A DNA stretch of 56,086 nt from Candidatus Saccharimonadota bacterium (GTDB lineage: Bacteria > Patescibacteriota > Saccharimonadia > Saccharimonadales > Saccharimonadaceae), in the NCBI GenBank assembly GCA_002726935.1, contig PBTC01000030.1:1-56086 (forward strand), in the 5' to 3' direction. The notes beneath the pieces are model-generated. The model was not told the DNA's origin and did no database searches. It was given only the letters and a program-made list of their open reading frames with translations. Of this stretch, positions 33,369 to 42,203 are shown in pieces (position 1 is the first letter of the stretch; the number at the start of each line of letters is the position of its first letter). Position numbers and translations under genes: made by a program.

Positions 33369-34261
33369 AGCGCGATGAGTGTCTTACGAATCAGCAACCA
33401 CGGGTCTGCCGCTGATGATTTGAGCTGTCGATCGGTGACCGCAAACCGTTCGACGATACGCCCCGGGTTAATCGCCGCCGAGCTTTTGGCAAGCTGTCGC
33501 ATCTTCGTGACAACAAACGGATGGATGCCGAAGTCTTTTGCCGGATCACTTGCCGCTGGCGCGCTCGTCACAGCGAGGAGCTGCACCGCCTGAGCGCTCA
33601 GTAGCGCGAATAGGGCGTAAGCGTCCTCGGTCATCTCGAGCGTATCGAGCGTTTTTTGCAGCTGCGTTCGATCGCCGCGTATCGCCAACTCGAAAACACG
33701 AAAGACACTTTCACTGGGATGAGCGTCAATATACTCATCGATCGTCGCTTCGTTCACCTGGTCAACGAGCGAGAGCTTCTCGAGCGCAGCTGATAGCTGC
33801 CACTGATCGAGCCCCACTCTATCGACTAAATGGCGGGCAAGATTTGTATTCAGGCCCACACCCAGCAGCTTTGCCCGTGTCAGTACCCAGTTAATAGCGG
33901 GTTGGCGATCTCTTTCTCCCCATGCAGGGAATTCACGCAGGGCACCGGCTTGTTTTAGCGCCTTGTATCCGGCCGTTCGCTTATCAAGCTTTTCTTCAAT
34001 CAAAAGCACCTGTGTGGTGTCGGCAATGCGATCGAGCCACGTCGGCAACTGCCCCCAAAGCACCGCATTCTTGGAAAGGTCACGAATAATCACACATCGC
34101 CTGTCAGCAAACAGGAAACCGCCGCCCAGAAGATCGGCCAGACGCTCCGGAGTTAATGTTTCTCCGTCATAGCGCTCGACCTCTCCCCCGAAATCAGCCA
34201 CGCGCTCCGCAACCGCCTCCTTTATGCCAAAAGTATTCTCGCCGACAAACACCTCAATCAT
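33365..34261 (-). CDS. holA: DNA polymerase III delta subunit
   Basis: A 298-residue HolA: MIEVFVGENTFGIKEAV at the N-terminus (the family begins with the Y/FGxDxFLxxEA pattern), AAA+ fold with a degenerate Walker site, and ALFALLSAQAVQLLAV in the C-terminal helical collar. It is a clamp-loader subunit. Last gene of the polA cluster, but TATACT seven bases before the ATG gives it a leaderless start of its own. It overlaps the convergent prepilin by 4 bases. Confidence 0.9.
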   Translation of the reverse strand: MIEVFVGENTFGIKEAVAERVADFGGEVERYDGETLTPERLADLLGGGFLFADRRCVIIRDLSKNAVLWGQLPTWLDRIADTTQVLLIEEKLDKRTAGYKALKQAGALREFPAWGERDRQPAINWVLTRAKLLGVGLNTNLARHLVDRVGLDQWQLSAALEKLSLVDQVNEATIDEYIDAHPSESVFRVFELAIRGDRTQLQKTLDTLEMTEDAYALFALLSAQAVQLLAVTSAPAASDPAKDFGIHPFVVTKMRQLAKSSAAINPGRIVERFAVTDRQLKSSAADPWLLIRKTLIAL

Positions 34262-34268
34262 ACTATCG

Positions 34269-34274
34269 AGTATA
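34269..34274 (-). promoter_or_regulatory. -10 box of holA
   Basis: TATACT on the minus strand, 7 bases before the ATG at 34261. Predicts a leaderless mRNA. Confidence 0.55.
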
Positions 34275-34276
34275 GC

Positions 34277-35146
34277 CTAGATCACCTGACAGTGCGGGCA
34301 AATGTGTGTCCCCCGACCTGCTACCCGCAGCTTCTCAATAGTTGTGCCACAACGTGGACATGGCAGGCCCTCACGTCGAAAGGCTCTCGCAAAATCCATA
34401 TAGCTTCCTCGTTTTCCTTCGGCGTTCACATAGGTGTGGTTAGATGATCCGCCCTTCTCGATCGCCAGTGTCATTACTTCCCGTAGTTTGCGGTACAAGC
34501 TATGAAAATCATTCGCGCCGAGCGAAGATACCAACCGTCGAGGGTGCAGCTTCGCACCCCATAAGGCTTCATCCGCGTAGATATTGCCCACCCCAGCAAC
34601 AATCGTTTGGTCAAGCAGTGCTGCCTTAATATTTGTTCGTTGACGGCGCTCAAATCGCTGGGCAAACTCTTCTGGAGTAAACTCAGCCGCCAGCGGCTCT
34701 GGCCCTACTTTTTTCATAAAGTCGATGTTCGGCACCTCGATCGTCGGCAGTAGCCGCATCCAGCCGAACTTCCGCTGGTCATTAAAAAAGAGCTGGGCGC
34801 CATCGGAAAAAACAATTGTCACCCGTGTTGAGCGGTCAGGTAATGCGTCTACAAGACTGTCATTAGGGTGTCCCGCCCCAAATCGCGTTTCGGGATCAAC
34901 ATAGACCATTTGCCCCGTCATTTTTAAATGAACGAGGAGCGTATAATCTGTCGAAAGATTGATCATCAGCACTTTCGCTCGGCGCTCAACGGCCGTCACG
35001 GTTGCACCTATCATAAAAGCCTGCACATCATCTGGTGCGTTTGGAAACCCTTTTTCGGTATCGTGAGTTTCATTCGCTATTGTCTTGCCGACAATCAGAG
35101 CGCTCAAGCCGCGTCGCACTGTTTCGACTTCAGGCAATTCAGGCAT
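34277..35146 (-). CDS. mutM: Formamidopyrimidine-DNA glycosylase
   Basis: A 289-residue Fpg/MutM. It begins MPELPEVETV, so the catalytic Pro and Glu are in place. Helix-two-turn-helix ALLDQTIVAGVGNIYADEALW is present, and the C-terminal zinc finger is intact (CPRCGTTIEKL…CPHC). It removes 8-oxoguanine and nicks the strand. Zinc cysteines are kept here, unlike in DnaG and PilB of this window. Eight-base gap to the upstream gene. Confidence 0.97.
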   Translation of the reverse strand: MPELPEVETVRRGLSALIVGKTIANETHDTEKGFPNAPDDVQAFMIGATVTAVERRAKVLMINLSTDYTLLVHLKMTGQMVYVDPETRFGAGHPNDSLVDALPDRSTRVTIVFSDGAQLFFNDQRKFGWMRLLPTIEVPNIDFMKKVGPEPLAAEFTPEEFAQRFERRQRTNIKAALLDQTIVAGVGNIYADEALWGAKLHPRRLVSSLGANDFHSLYRKLREVMTLAIEKGGSSNHTYVNAEGKRGSYMDFARAFRREGLPCPRCGTTIEKLRVAGRGTHICPHCQVI

Positions 35147-35154
35147 CAGATTAT

Positions 35155-35757
35155 CTACAGACTAATGTTACTGGTCAGTGAGCGTGCGTCAGGAATTTGC
35201 GCGGTAAAGAGTTCGCGCAGCTGTTCGACATTTGCATCGAGCGATCCCCTTGAGCCGCTACAGGTTGATGTCCACAGGCGCTTGACCGTCTCTCCATTGT
35301 CATTAATGAAAAATTCATACACCCTTCCAGTTGCACAGACACCGCGCACGTCATCGCGGTCTTCGTCAAGTTCACGGCCATCGGCCAAATCCGCTTTATC
35401 AAGAGCGTAAACGAACTGCTCGTAGGCGGCAACGTTATTGCCAAGGGCCTGCTGTTCGACGACCGTGTCCAAGTAGCCCGTATAGGTGGTCATGGTACGG
35501 CTCGACGGTGAAACGGAAATAGTATAAGAGTTAAACTCTTCTTGTGCGACAATCGGTCCACGCACTGTCATTGCGACACTATGTCCGTCCGACGTATTCA
35601 AGAGGGCCTGGCGGCTCACGTCGACCACTTCGCTGGTTGATGATTCACCCGAAAAGAAGACGGCTCGAGCAAGCGACACCAGCGCCGCTACTGCAATAAT
35701 GATAATAATGATAACTAAAACGACAGGAAGAACGCGTTGTGTTCGATAACTAACCAT
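35155..35757 (-). CDS. Single-pass membrane protein in the repair cluster
   Basis: A 200-residue protein with a membrane helix (about 10-32) and an extracytoplasmic domain. It carries ARS/SST-rich strands and two cysteines (VCATGR; STCSGS). No family was recognised. AAGGTT lies before the ATG. It lies between dut and mutM and is probably co-transcribed; no repair role can be seen in it. Confidence 0.8.
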   Translation of the reverse strand: MVSYRTQRVLPVVLVIIIIIIAVAALVSLARAVFFSGESSTSEVVDVSRQALLNTSDGHSVAMTVRGPIVAQEEFNSYTISVSPSSRTMTTYTGYLDTVVEQQALGNNVAAYEQFVYALDKADLADGRELDEDRDDVRGVCATGRVYEFFINDNGETVKRLWTSTCSGSRGSLDANVEQLRELFTAQIPDARSLTSNISL

Positions 35758-35766
35758 GATTTAACC

Positions 35767-36222
35767 TTAGTCTTCCGATGCAGACTTGTCAAACCCAGTG
35801 CTACCGAATCCACCGCTCCCACGATCAGAAGCAGCAAGACTCTCCACCTCATCCCAGGCGATTGTTTCGTAGCGTGCGACCAATAGTTGTGCAACGCGCA
35901 TACCGGGCTCGATCGTAAATGGCTCGGTGCCCAGATTAATCATCAGAACGTTCAGTTCGCCTCGATAGTCAGCATCAATCGTTCCGACACCATTAATCAA
36001 CGTAATTCCATGCTTTATACTCAGGCCGCTACGGGCTCGAATTTGCATTTCGGTGCCCTCTGGTAGCTCGAAGGCAAGTCCGGTCGGAACCATAAAGCGC
36101 TCCATTGGCTGAACCACCATAGGCTCATCGAGGCAGGCGTGGATGTCCATTGCCGCGGCCTGCTTCGTTTGGTACTCAGGGAGCACTGCCCCGCTATTGA
36201 TTCGTCGAATCCGGATATTCAT
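35767..36222 (-). CDS. dut: dUTP diphosphatase
   Basis: A 151-residue trimeric dUTPase. Five motifs can be followed: MDIHA (1), RARSGLSIKHG (2), GTIDADYRGEL (3), RVAQLLV (4) and RGSGGFGSTG (5). It hydrolyses dUTP to dUMP, keeping uracil out of DNA. Its product and the UDG at 20913 work on the same threat. It overlaps the HAD gene start by 4 bases. Confidence 0.97.
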   Translation of the reverse strand: MNIRIRRINSGAVLPEYQTKQAAAMDIHACLDEPMVVQPMERFMVPTGLAFELPEGTEMQIRARSGLSIKHGITLINGVGTIDADYRGELNVLMINLGTEPFTIEPGMRVAQLLVARYETIAWDEVESLAASDRGSGGFGSTGFDKSASED

Positions 36223-36635
36223 GCGCTTACCTCCTTAAGCTGTTGCCGTATGGCGGGAAGTGATACCGCCTCGGATTCGAACAATAATGTCTGCAGGCCC
36301 AAGTCTGACGCCGCATCGGTAAAGCGGGCAATGTCATCAATGAAGAGCGCCTCTTCCGGCAATACATCCAGCGCATTGAGCGCCTTCCAGTATATTTGCG
36401 CCTGGGGCTTCGCGACGCCGACGTCCCCCGAGGCAACGACGACGTCAAAAAGTTGATCAAGTTCACCTTTTCTAAAAAGAGACCGCAACACTTCTCCGCT
36501 GCTCACATTACTAATCATGCCAAGCTTATACTCGCCCTTTAGCTCACGAATGAAGTCGATAGTCGCCTCCATACGTTCGTTCGTCACGACGTCGAGCACG
36601 ACACCAAAACAGTCAAAGAGTACCGCTTTCACCAT
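36219..36635 (-). CDS. Short HAD-like hydrolase
   Basis: A 138-residue HAD protein without a cap insertion. Motif 1 is FDCFGVVLD (nucleophile Asp8; the usual general acid two residues on is Phe), motif 2 MISNVSS, motif 3 GVAKPQ, motif 4 FIDDIA. Substrate unknown; likely a small phosphate ester. The missing general acid suggests slow or altered chemistry. Three bases after polA. Confidence 0.88.
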   Translation of the reverse strand: MVKAVLFDCFGVVLDVVTNERMEATIDFIRELKGEYKLGMISNVSSGEVLRSLFRKGELDQLFDVVVASGDVGVAKPQAQIYWKALNALDVLPEEALFIDDIARFTDAASDLGLQTLLFESEAVSLPAIRQQLKEVSA

Positions 36636-36637
36636 TA

Positions 36638-39166
36638 CTATAATTCGCCCCAGTTTTTTCCTATGTGGACGTCAACCTTCAGCTTGATCTTGAGTTCAGG
36701 CGCGATTTCTTCCATGGTTGAGCGAAGAATCTCGGCGACCTGTTCGGCGCTTTCCTCTGGGCATTCGACCAAAATGCTGTCGTGAATCTGCAGCACTTGC
36801 TCACCCAAATCGCCGAGTCGTTCATCGACTCTTAGCATCGCTAGCTTCATCAGGTCTGCCTCGGTGCCCTGGATGGGCATGTTTGCCGCTGCTCGCTCGG
36901 CCCCAGATCGAACCATAAAGTTACTGCTGTGAATATCTGGCGTTGGCCGTCGTCTTCCATAATACGTCTGTACGTAGCCCTCGGTCCTCGCCTTTTCGAG
37001 CGTGCTATCAATAAACTGCCGAATGGGAGCTCGTAGCTCAAAGTACTGAGCGATAAAGTCCCTCGCCTGCGCGAAGCTCATTCCGGTATTGGCGGCAAGT
37101 CCATGGGGGCTCATGCCATACAGCACGCCAAAGTTGATCACCTTAGCAGCGCGACGCTGATCTTTGGTGACATCGTCCATAGGGATGCCGTAAACTTCAC
37201 TGGCGGTCTTTGTATGGATGTCGACGTCACCGTTGAAGTCGTTAATAAGTTTCTCGTCATTTGCCAAGATGGCCGCAAGACGCAGCTCAAACTGCGAATA
37301 GTCAGCACTCACGAGGACCTTATCCCCCTCGGCAACAAAGGCCTGACGAATCTTACGGCCTAGTTCGGTGCGGATAGGAATATTCTGCAAATTTGGCGCC
37401 GTACTGCTCAGACGACCCGTCGCTGCAACGTCCTGATTAAAGGTAGTGTGCAATCGATTATGCTTGTCGGCTAACTTAGGAAGCGCGTCGGTGTATGTAT
37501 TCTTCAGCTTCGCCAACTCACGAGTTTGTTCAATAAGTTCAATAATCGGATGTTGACCGCGCAGCTTATCTAGCTCGGCTTGCCCCGTACTAAAGCCCGT
37601 CTTACCCCTTTTGATACCTGTCGTTGGAAGCTGCAACTTCGTAAAAAGCACCTCGGATAACTGCACCGGGCTACCGATATTAAATTCATAGCCTGCCATT
37701 GCATACATTTCTTGTTCGAGCTGATGATGACGCGCACCCAGCTCTTCGCTCATGTCGAGCAATACCTTCGGATCAATCAAGACACCTTTGTGCTCAATCT
37801 TAAAAAGCGTGTACGTCAACGGAAAATCAAATTCACGTGCTATTCGGGCAACCTCTGGGAGCTGCCCAAAGGACGTAAGCTGTCGGTCGTATTCTTTCCA
37901 AAACCCTGCCAGCACCTCGGCCACCTCAGTCGATTCAGTTCCTGAGAGCGCAGCGACCGAACGGTCGCGCTGTAGAGGATCTATCAAGAAAGCGCCCTGT
38001 CGCAAGTCGTGCACAGTTTCGAAGCGCACAAAAACAGCTGCGTCCGCGAGCTCGTGATAGAGTGCTTTCACGTCATACGATACCACCTGCGCCATGCCGA
38101 GAGCCGACCAGACGGAAGCATCGATTTCTTGCGCTGGCTTCTCTATATACGTCTGCCGATCGAGGGACAGCTGTACCTTACCGCCACCACTTGATACCAA
38201 GACCGGGCCATCAATTGACAGCGTCTCGGGCCACGGGAGAAGTTCGAGCGGCAGTGTTGTTGACTGGGGTGCTTCGGCAACGTCCTCGGTCTGTAGTTGC
38301 ATATGCTTCGGCAGTCGGCGTACCAGCGAGTGAAATTCGAGTCGCTTCAAGATATCGGCAACACCCTGAAGATTAATATCCTCTATACTCGCCACATCCC
38401 AATCGAGCTCCACCGGCGCATCAACCCAAATTCTACCGACCTCTTTACTGATGTAGGCAAGCTCTTTACCGGCTTCCAGCTTTTTCGCTACTGTCGGCTT
38501 AATATCATCCAGGTGCGCATAAATATTGTCCAGCGTATCGAATTCCTGCAATAGATTAACGGCGGTCTTCTCGCCTACCCCTGGCACGCCCGGCAAGTTA
38601 TCAGATGAGTCACCTTTCAATGACTTCAGGTCAAGAAACTGATCAACCCGAATACCATACTTGTTCTCAAAGTACGGAATATCAAACTCTTCAATATTAG
38701 AAAGTCCGTTCTTGATGGCAAATACTTTCGTCAGTGGACCAACCAGCTGCAGTGCATCCAGATCACTTGTCAGCAAACAGGTCTCGATACCCTTGTCGGT
38801 CGCCTGCTTAGCAAATGCACCGAGAATGTCATCAGCCTCATAGTCATCAAGCTCGTAGAATGGCCAGCCAAAGGCGTCGAGAAGCTCCTTAAGAATGGGG
38901 ATTTGCGCGTAGAAATCAGCCGGCGCCGGCTTTCGCCCCGCCTTGTATTCAGGATAAATATCACGCCGCTTACGAATGTTCGTCTTTGGTTTGTCCCAAG
39001 CAACCGCCACGTAGTCTGGCTCCAGCTTTTTAATCAGCTCGATAGCGATAGAAGCAAAGCCGTAGACGCCACCCGTCGGCGTTCCGTCCGGAAGAGAGAG
39101 GTTTGGCATTGCATAATAGCCCCTGTAAAAGACTGATTTTCCGTCAATGACTGCCAAACGCTTCAT
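36638..39166 (-). CDS. polA: DNA polymerase I (likely without proofreading)
   Basis: An 842-residue PolA. The 5'-3' exonuclease domain (1-290; DGKSVFYRGY, YEADDILGA, LKGDSSDNLPGVPGVG) looks intact. The 3'-5' exonuclease domain (about 300-455) lacks the DxE of motif I. The polymerase domain has motif A DYSQFELRLAA, motif B RRAAKVINFGVLYG and motif C QIHDSILVE. It fills gaps and removes primers and damage. TATACT lies 7 bases before the ATG. First gene of the repair cluster. Confidence 0.98.
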   Translation of the reverse strand: MKRLAVIDGKSVFYRGYYAMPNLSLPDGTPTGGVYGFASIAIELIKKLEPDYVAVAWDKPKTNIRKRRDIYPEYKAGRKPAPADFYAQIPILKELLDAFGWPFYELDDYEADDILGAFAKQATDKGIETCLLTSDLDALQLVGPLTKVFAIKNGLSNIEEFDIPYFENKYGIRVDQFLDLKSLKGDSSDNLPGVPGVGEKTAVNLLQEFDTLDNIYAHLDDIKPTVAKKLEAGKELAYISKEVGRIWVDAPVELDWDVASIEDINLQGVADILKRLEFHSLVRRLPKHMQLQTEDVAEAPQSTTLPLELLPWPETLSIDGPVLVSSGGGKVQLSLDRQTYIEKPAQEIDASVWSALGMAQVVSYDVKALYHELADAAVFVRFETVHDLRQGAFLIDPLQRDRSVAALSGTESTEVAEVLAGFWKEYDRQLTSFGQLPEVARIAREFDFPLTYTLFKIEHKGVLIDPKVLLDMSEELGARHHQLEQEMYAMAGYEFNIGSPVQLSEVLFTKLQLPTTGIKRGKTGFSTGQAELDKLRGQHPIIELIEQTRELAKLKNTYTDALPKLADKHNRLHTTFNQDVAATGRLSSTAPNLQNIPIRTELGRKIRQAFVAEGDKVLVSADYSQFELRLAAILANDEKLINDFNGDVDIHTKTASEVYGIPMDDVTKDQRRAAKVINFGVLYGMSPHGLAANTGMSFAQARDFIAQYFELRAPIRQFIDSTLEKARTEGYVQTYYGRRRPTPDIHSSNFMVRSGAERAAANMPIQGTEADLMKLAMLRVDERLGDLGEQVLQIHDSILVECPEESAEQVAEILRSTMEEIAPELKIKLKVDVHIGKNWGEL

Positions 39167-39173
39167 ACAGTCT

Positions 39174-39179
39174 AGTATA
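39174..39179 (-). promoter_or_regulatory. -10 box of the polA cluster
   Basis: TATACT on the minus strand, 7 bases before the ATG at 39166; leaderless start. No clear -35. Confidence 0.5.
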
Positions 39180-39193
39180 CCCGATTTGTCCGC

Positions 39194-39895
39194 TTAGCGC
39201 CCCTGAGTGTTTCTCTTGAGCTTTCTGCGCTCCCGCTCGCTGTAGCCTCCCCAGATACCAAAACGCTCATCGTTCTGCAGCGCATAGGAGAGGCACTCTG
39301 CCGTGACGTCACACGAGGCACAGATTTGCTTGGCGGCGCGAGTCGAACCACCTTTTTCAGGAAAGAATGCCTCGGGATCGGTTTCGGCACACAGGGCATC
39401 AGCCTGCCATTCGAGTCCATCTGCAGAGACACCCCAATCCGTGGGCGGTCTGGCGACCACTTCGTCAACCGCCTGGCGTCCGACCCGTCGAGGGAGCGCG
39501 ACGGGAATGCCCTCTGCTATCACTCGACGCCTTTCAACCACCACGGGAGGCCGAAGCGTCTCGTTAATGTGTGTCAGCAACTCAACAGTTGTCGCAACAT
39601 CACCATCGGCCAGTGCGGCCATCGCCTCTTTCGGGTATCCTCCATAGAATAGCAGCGCATTCGCGTGGTGCTCTAAGGGCAGCGCCTGGAACACCGCTTG
39701 AAGATGTCTGACCTGCTCGTGGCTCTCTTTTATCCCTAGTGAGCTCAATCTGCCGGCAGAAAGATAGTCTGCGTCAGTTTCTTCGAGCTGTCTATCCGGG
39801 AGATACACCACTGCCGCCAGCCAGTCCACGACGCGCTCAGCTTCAGACAGCAAGCTGTCACGCTCTGAAACGCTAAGGCGCTCGGGAACCGACAT
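39194..39895 (-). CDS. WhiB-type Fe-S regulator with a novel N-terminal domain
   Basis: A 233-residue protein. The C-terminal 80 residues carry the whole WhiB signature: Cys169, Cys192-x2-Cys195 and Cys201 (C…CxxC-x5-C) for a [4Fe-4S] cluster, then GIWGG (213-217) and the basic stretch ERRKLKR. FFP before the cluster also fits. WhiB proteins sense redox or NO and bind sigma factor and DNA; they are typical of Actinobacteria and their phages. The first 150 residues are helical and match nothing I recognise. The start overlaps the upstream stop by one base (TAATG), so translation is coupled. Confidence 0.9.
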   Translation of the reverse strand: MSVPERLSVSERDSLLSEAERVVDWLAAVVYLPDRQLEETDADYLSAGRLSSLGIKESHEQVRHLQAVFQALPLEHHANALLFYGGYPKEAMAALADGDVATTVELLTHINETLRPPVVVERRRVIAEGIPVALPRRVGRQAVDEVVARPPTDWGVSADGLEWQADALCAETDPEAFFPEKGGSTRAAKQICASCDVTAECLSYALQNDERFGIWGGYSERERRKLKRNTQGR

Positions 39896-41526
39896 TATGA
39901 CGCGCGCTCCTGGGGTTCGGCCGCATAAAGACTGTAGAGTCCGGCGTATAGCAACTTCTTGAGCGTGACCGACGAGTCGTCTTTAGCGAGTTGCTGGGCA
40001 AAGACAGACAGATGAACCTCGCCCGCCGAGCCCATCGCGAATCGCTTCGTCGCAGTATCTACCTGCGCATCTCCGCTACTGACACCTTCATTGCTGACGA
40101 TTTTACGCTGCAGCTTTTGCAGAGCGCCGCTCACTTCCTGTACTGCTCGCTGCTTCCCCTCCTCGATCTCATCAATATAACTCTTTAGTGCTTCGATTTC
40201 TTGTTCAGTGTATTCGCCGCTCTGAGCAACCTTTCGTAGCGCATTACTGTAGAGCTGATCAAGCAAGTCGGCTTCGGCGGCAAGGAATTGCTCAACGGTG
40301 TGCCCTTTTTGTTTTTTTGTTGGCGCAAAAATCATCTCGAGCGCCTCAATAACCTCTTGCTCAATTCGCTGTGACTGCCCATTGAAGCGAGTTGACTTTA
40401 CGAGCTCTTTCAGAGGGATAGGAGGCTTATCCTGCGCGTCGCCCATCATCGTATAGGCACCGAACGCGCGACGCAAATGAGTGCGGGCTTCTGCCGTCAA
40501 CCCAACATCTGGCGAGTCAATCAGCGGCCGAATATGTCGACGCACTTTATCAACAACCATCTCTTTAGACGACGTCATATCGCCTTTCGTTTTGACATCA
40601 AGGAAGCCATTTAAGGCGACTCCTTCAACGCCGCTCAGCTCTAACTGCTGGACAATCGTCGTTGTCAGGTTTTCGCGTCGCTGTACTATACTCTCTAGAT
40701 CATCACTCTGCTCTGCTTTCTGAATAGGCGCCGTCCGCAGCGGAGTATAGCCGGGCTGAACAAAAGGACGGGGCGAAGGAACGACAACCGGTCGTTGTAC
40801 TTGGGCTATCTGAGGTGGGGACTGAGGCTGAGGCTCGGCTGCAGGCATCGTACGATGCTCGGCGCTGAGCTTTGCCAGTCTTTTACGCAGTGAACCTTTC
40901 AAGAACTGTGACATGTTGGCATAGGTGGTGTTTGTCATACGCGCAATCTCGTCGTACGATTTTCCCAGCAAATATTCCTTGATGCGTGTCTGCGCCAGTT
41001 CCGGTGTATTCGGCTTGCGGATCTCGATCAGTGTCGTAATGCGCATCGCAATATCGTCGACACTCGCCGTCTCGGACAACCCTAGCACTGCTGGCCAATC
41101 GTCTGACAACATTTCACGCAGCCACGCCTTAGCGCGATCATTCAGCTCAGTTGCGACCTCTGGCTGCTGTTCGACTGGTTCGGTACTCGCCTGTGGCACC
41201 TCACTTTCGTTCGTTACCACTAGGGGAGCTACTTGCTCGGTGACATCGACCATGGGTAGCGAAGGCTGAGGTTCTTCTTGTTCGATCGAGGCCCGAACAG
41301 GGACATTGAGCTGATCAAGGAGCATCGCGATTTCCCGAGCAGCAGCACCGATCTTTACCGCCAGTTCAGGAGAAGCCTGCCGGACACCTTCCGCATACTC
41401 GTTGACCCTATCGAGCTTCGACGCCACCTTATCGAGTGCATCAATGGCAAGCACTCGATCAAACTCATCACTACGGTTTAATAATTCCACCTCAGACTCA
41501 TGCAGACTCGTCAGTCGCTCACTCAT
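39895..41526 (-). CDS. HTH protein encoded with the WhiB-like gene
   Basis: A 543-residue protein. A helical N-terminus (1-100) leads to a Pro/Gln/Glu-rich linker and then a helix-turn-helix near 170-220: RIKEYLLGKSYDEIARMTNTT looks like sigma region 4 or a related DNA-binding fold. A second Pro-rich linker follows, then a large helical domain with coiled-coil features. Membrane segments are absent. Start at 41526 is preferred to 41535 because AGGGG is at usable distance. Function is unknown; pairing with WhiB suggests regulation. Confidence 0.75.
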   Translation of the reverse strand: MSERLTSLHESEVELLNRSDEFDRVLAIDALDKVASKLDRVNEYAEGVRQASPELAVKIGAAAREIAMLLDQLNVPVRASIEQEEPQPSLPMVDVTEQVAPLVVTNESEVPQASTEPVEQQPEVATELNDRAKAWLREMLSDDWPAVLGLSETASVDDIAMRITTLIEIRKPNTPELAQTRIKEYLLGKSYDEIARMTNTTYANMSQFLKGSLRKRLAKLSAEHRTMPAAEPQPQSPPQIAQVQRPVVVPSPRPFVQPGYTPLRTAPIQKAEQSDDLESIVQRRENLTTTIVQQLELSGVEGVALNGFLDVKTKGDMTSSKEMVVDKVRRHIRPLIDSPDVGLTAEARTHLRRAFGAYTMMGDAQDKPPIPLKELVKSTRFNGQSQRIEQEVIEALEMIFAPTKKQKGHTVEQFLAAEADLLDQLYSNALRKVAQSGEYTEQEIEALKSYIDEIEEGKQRAVQEVSGALQKLQRKIVSNEGVSSGDAQVDTATKRFAMGSAGEVHLSVFAQQLAKDDSSVTLKKLLYAGLYSLYAAEPQERAS

Positions 41527-41612
41527 GAAACACATCCCCTGTTACAATTTGTGTCAATAATAGTGCAGGTTCACGACAATAACAACCACTACCGTCATTG
41601 CCATCTCCTATC

Positions 41613-41621
41613 TGCTACTAT
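41613..41621 (+). promoter_or_regulatory. Extended -10 promoter of the kinase gene
   Basis: TGcTACTAT, 6 bases before the ATG at 41628. Leaderless mRNA predicted. Confidence 0.6.
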
Positions 41622-41627
41622 GGGTAC

Positions 41628-42203
41628 ATGACTCACCACGAAAATCTCAAGATCATTGCCTTTGTTGGTCTTCCGGGTGCTGGGAAAAGCACCGCTGTCG
41701 ACTACTTGACCCGAAAAGGCTACCCAAAAGTCTACTTTGGCGGCGTCGTGCTAGACGCGATGGATAAGGCAGGGCTGGAACACACGGAGAAAAATGAACG
41801 AACCTTTCGCGAAGAATTACGAGCAAAAGAGGGTAAGGATTTCGTCGTCAACCGAATCGTTGAACAGATCCGAAATCTTGCTGACGCTGGCCAGCACCGC
41901 ATTGTCGCGGACGGACTGTATACGTGGACGGAATACAAGACGCTGAAGCGAGCATTCCCAGGCGAGCTCACCGTTGTCGCTGTTGTTGCACCGAAACACC
42001 TTCGTTATCACCGCCTAACACAGCGTCCAGTGCGGCCGTTGACAGAACAAGAAGCTTCAGAGCGTGACTGGGCTGAAATCGAACATCTCGAAAAAGGCGG
42101 ACCAATCGCTATCGCTGATTTCTACATCGGCAACAGCGACAATGTCGACCATTTTTATCAACAAATCGACGAAGTAGTTGAGCACCTTGGTTTCAATCGC
42201 TAG
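41628..42203 (+). CDS. P-loop nucleotide kinase, dephospho-CoA kinase-like
   Basis: A 191-residue P-loop protein. Walker A is GLPGAGKST (14-22). Lid-type Arg residues occur in RYHRLTQRPVRPL, and RDWAEIEHLEKGGPIAIAD resembles dephospho-CoA kinase and UPF0200-type kinases. The substrate is not certain. The start at 41628 follows an extended -10 box, and an upstream in-frame ATG at 41598 precedes that box. It shares CTAG with the convergent prepilin stop. Confidence 0.85.
   Translation: MTHHENLKIIAFVGLPGAGKSTAVDYLTRKGYPKVYFGGVVLDAMDKAGLEHTEKNERTFREELRAKEGKDFVVNRIVEQIRNLADAGQHRIVADGLYTWTEYKTLKRAFPGELTVVAVVAPKHLRYHRLTQRPVRPLTEQEASERDWAEIEHLEKGGPIAIADFYIGNSDNVDHFYQQIDEVVEHLGFNR

Noticed and set aside
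41527-41600. Perfect TTGACA on the minus strand near 41570 as -35 for the HTH gene
   Set aside because: The hexamer 17 bases away (TGTGTT) is a poor -10, so the promoter is not secure.
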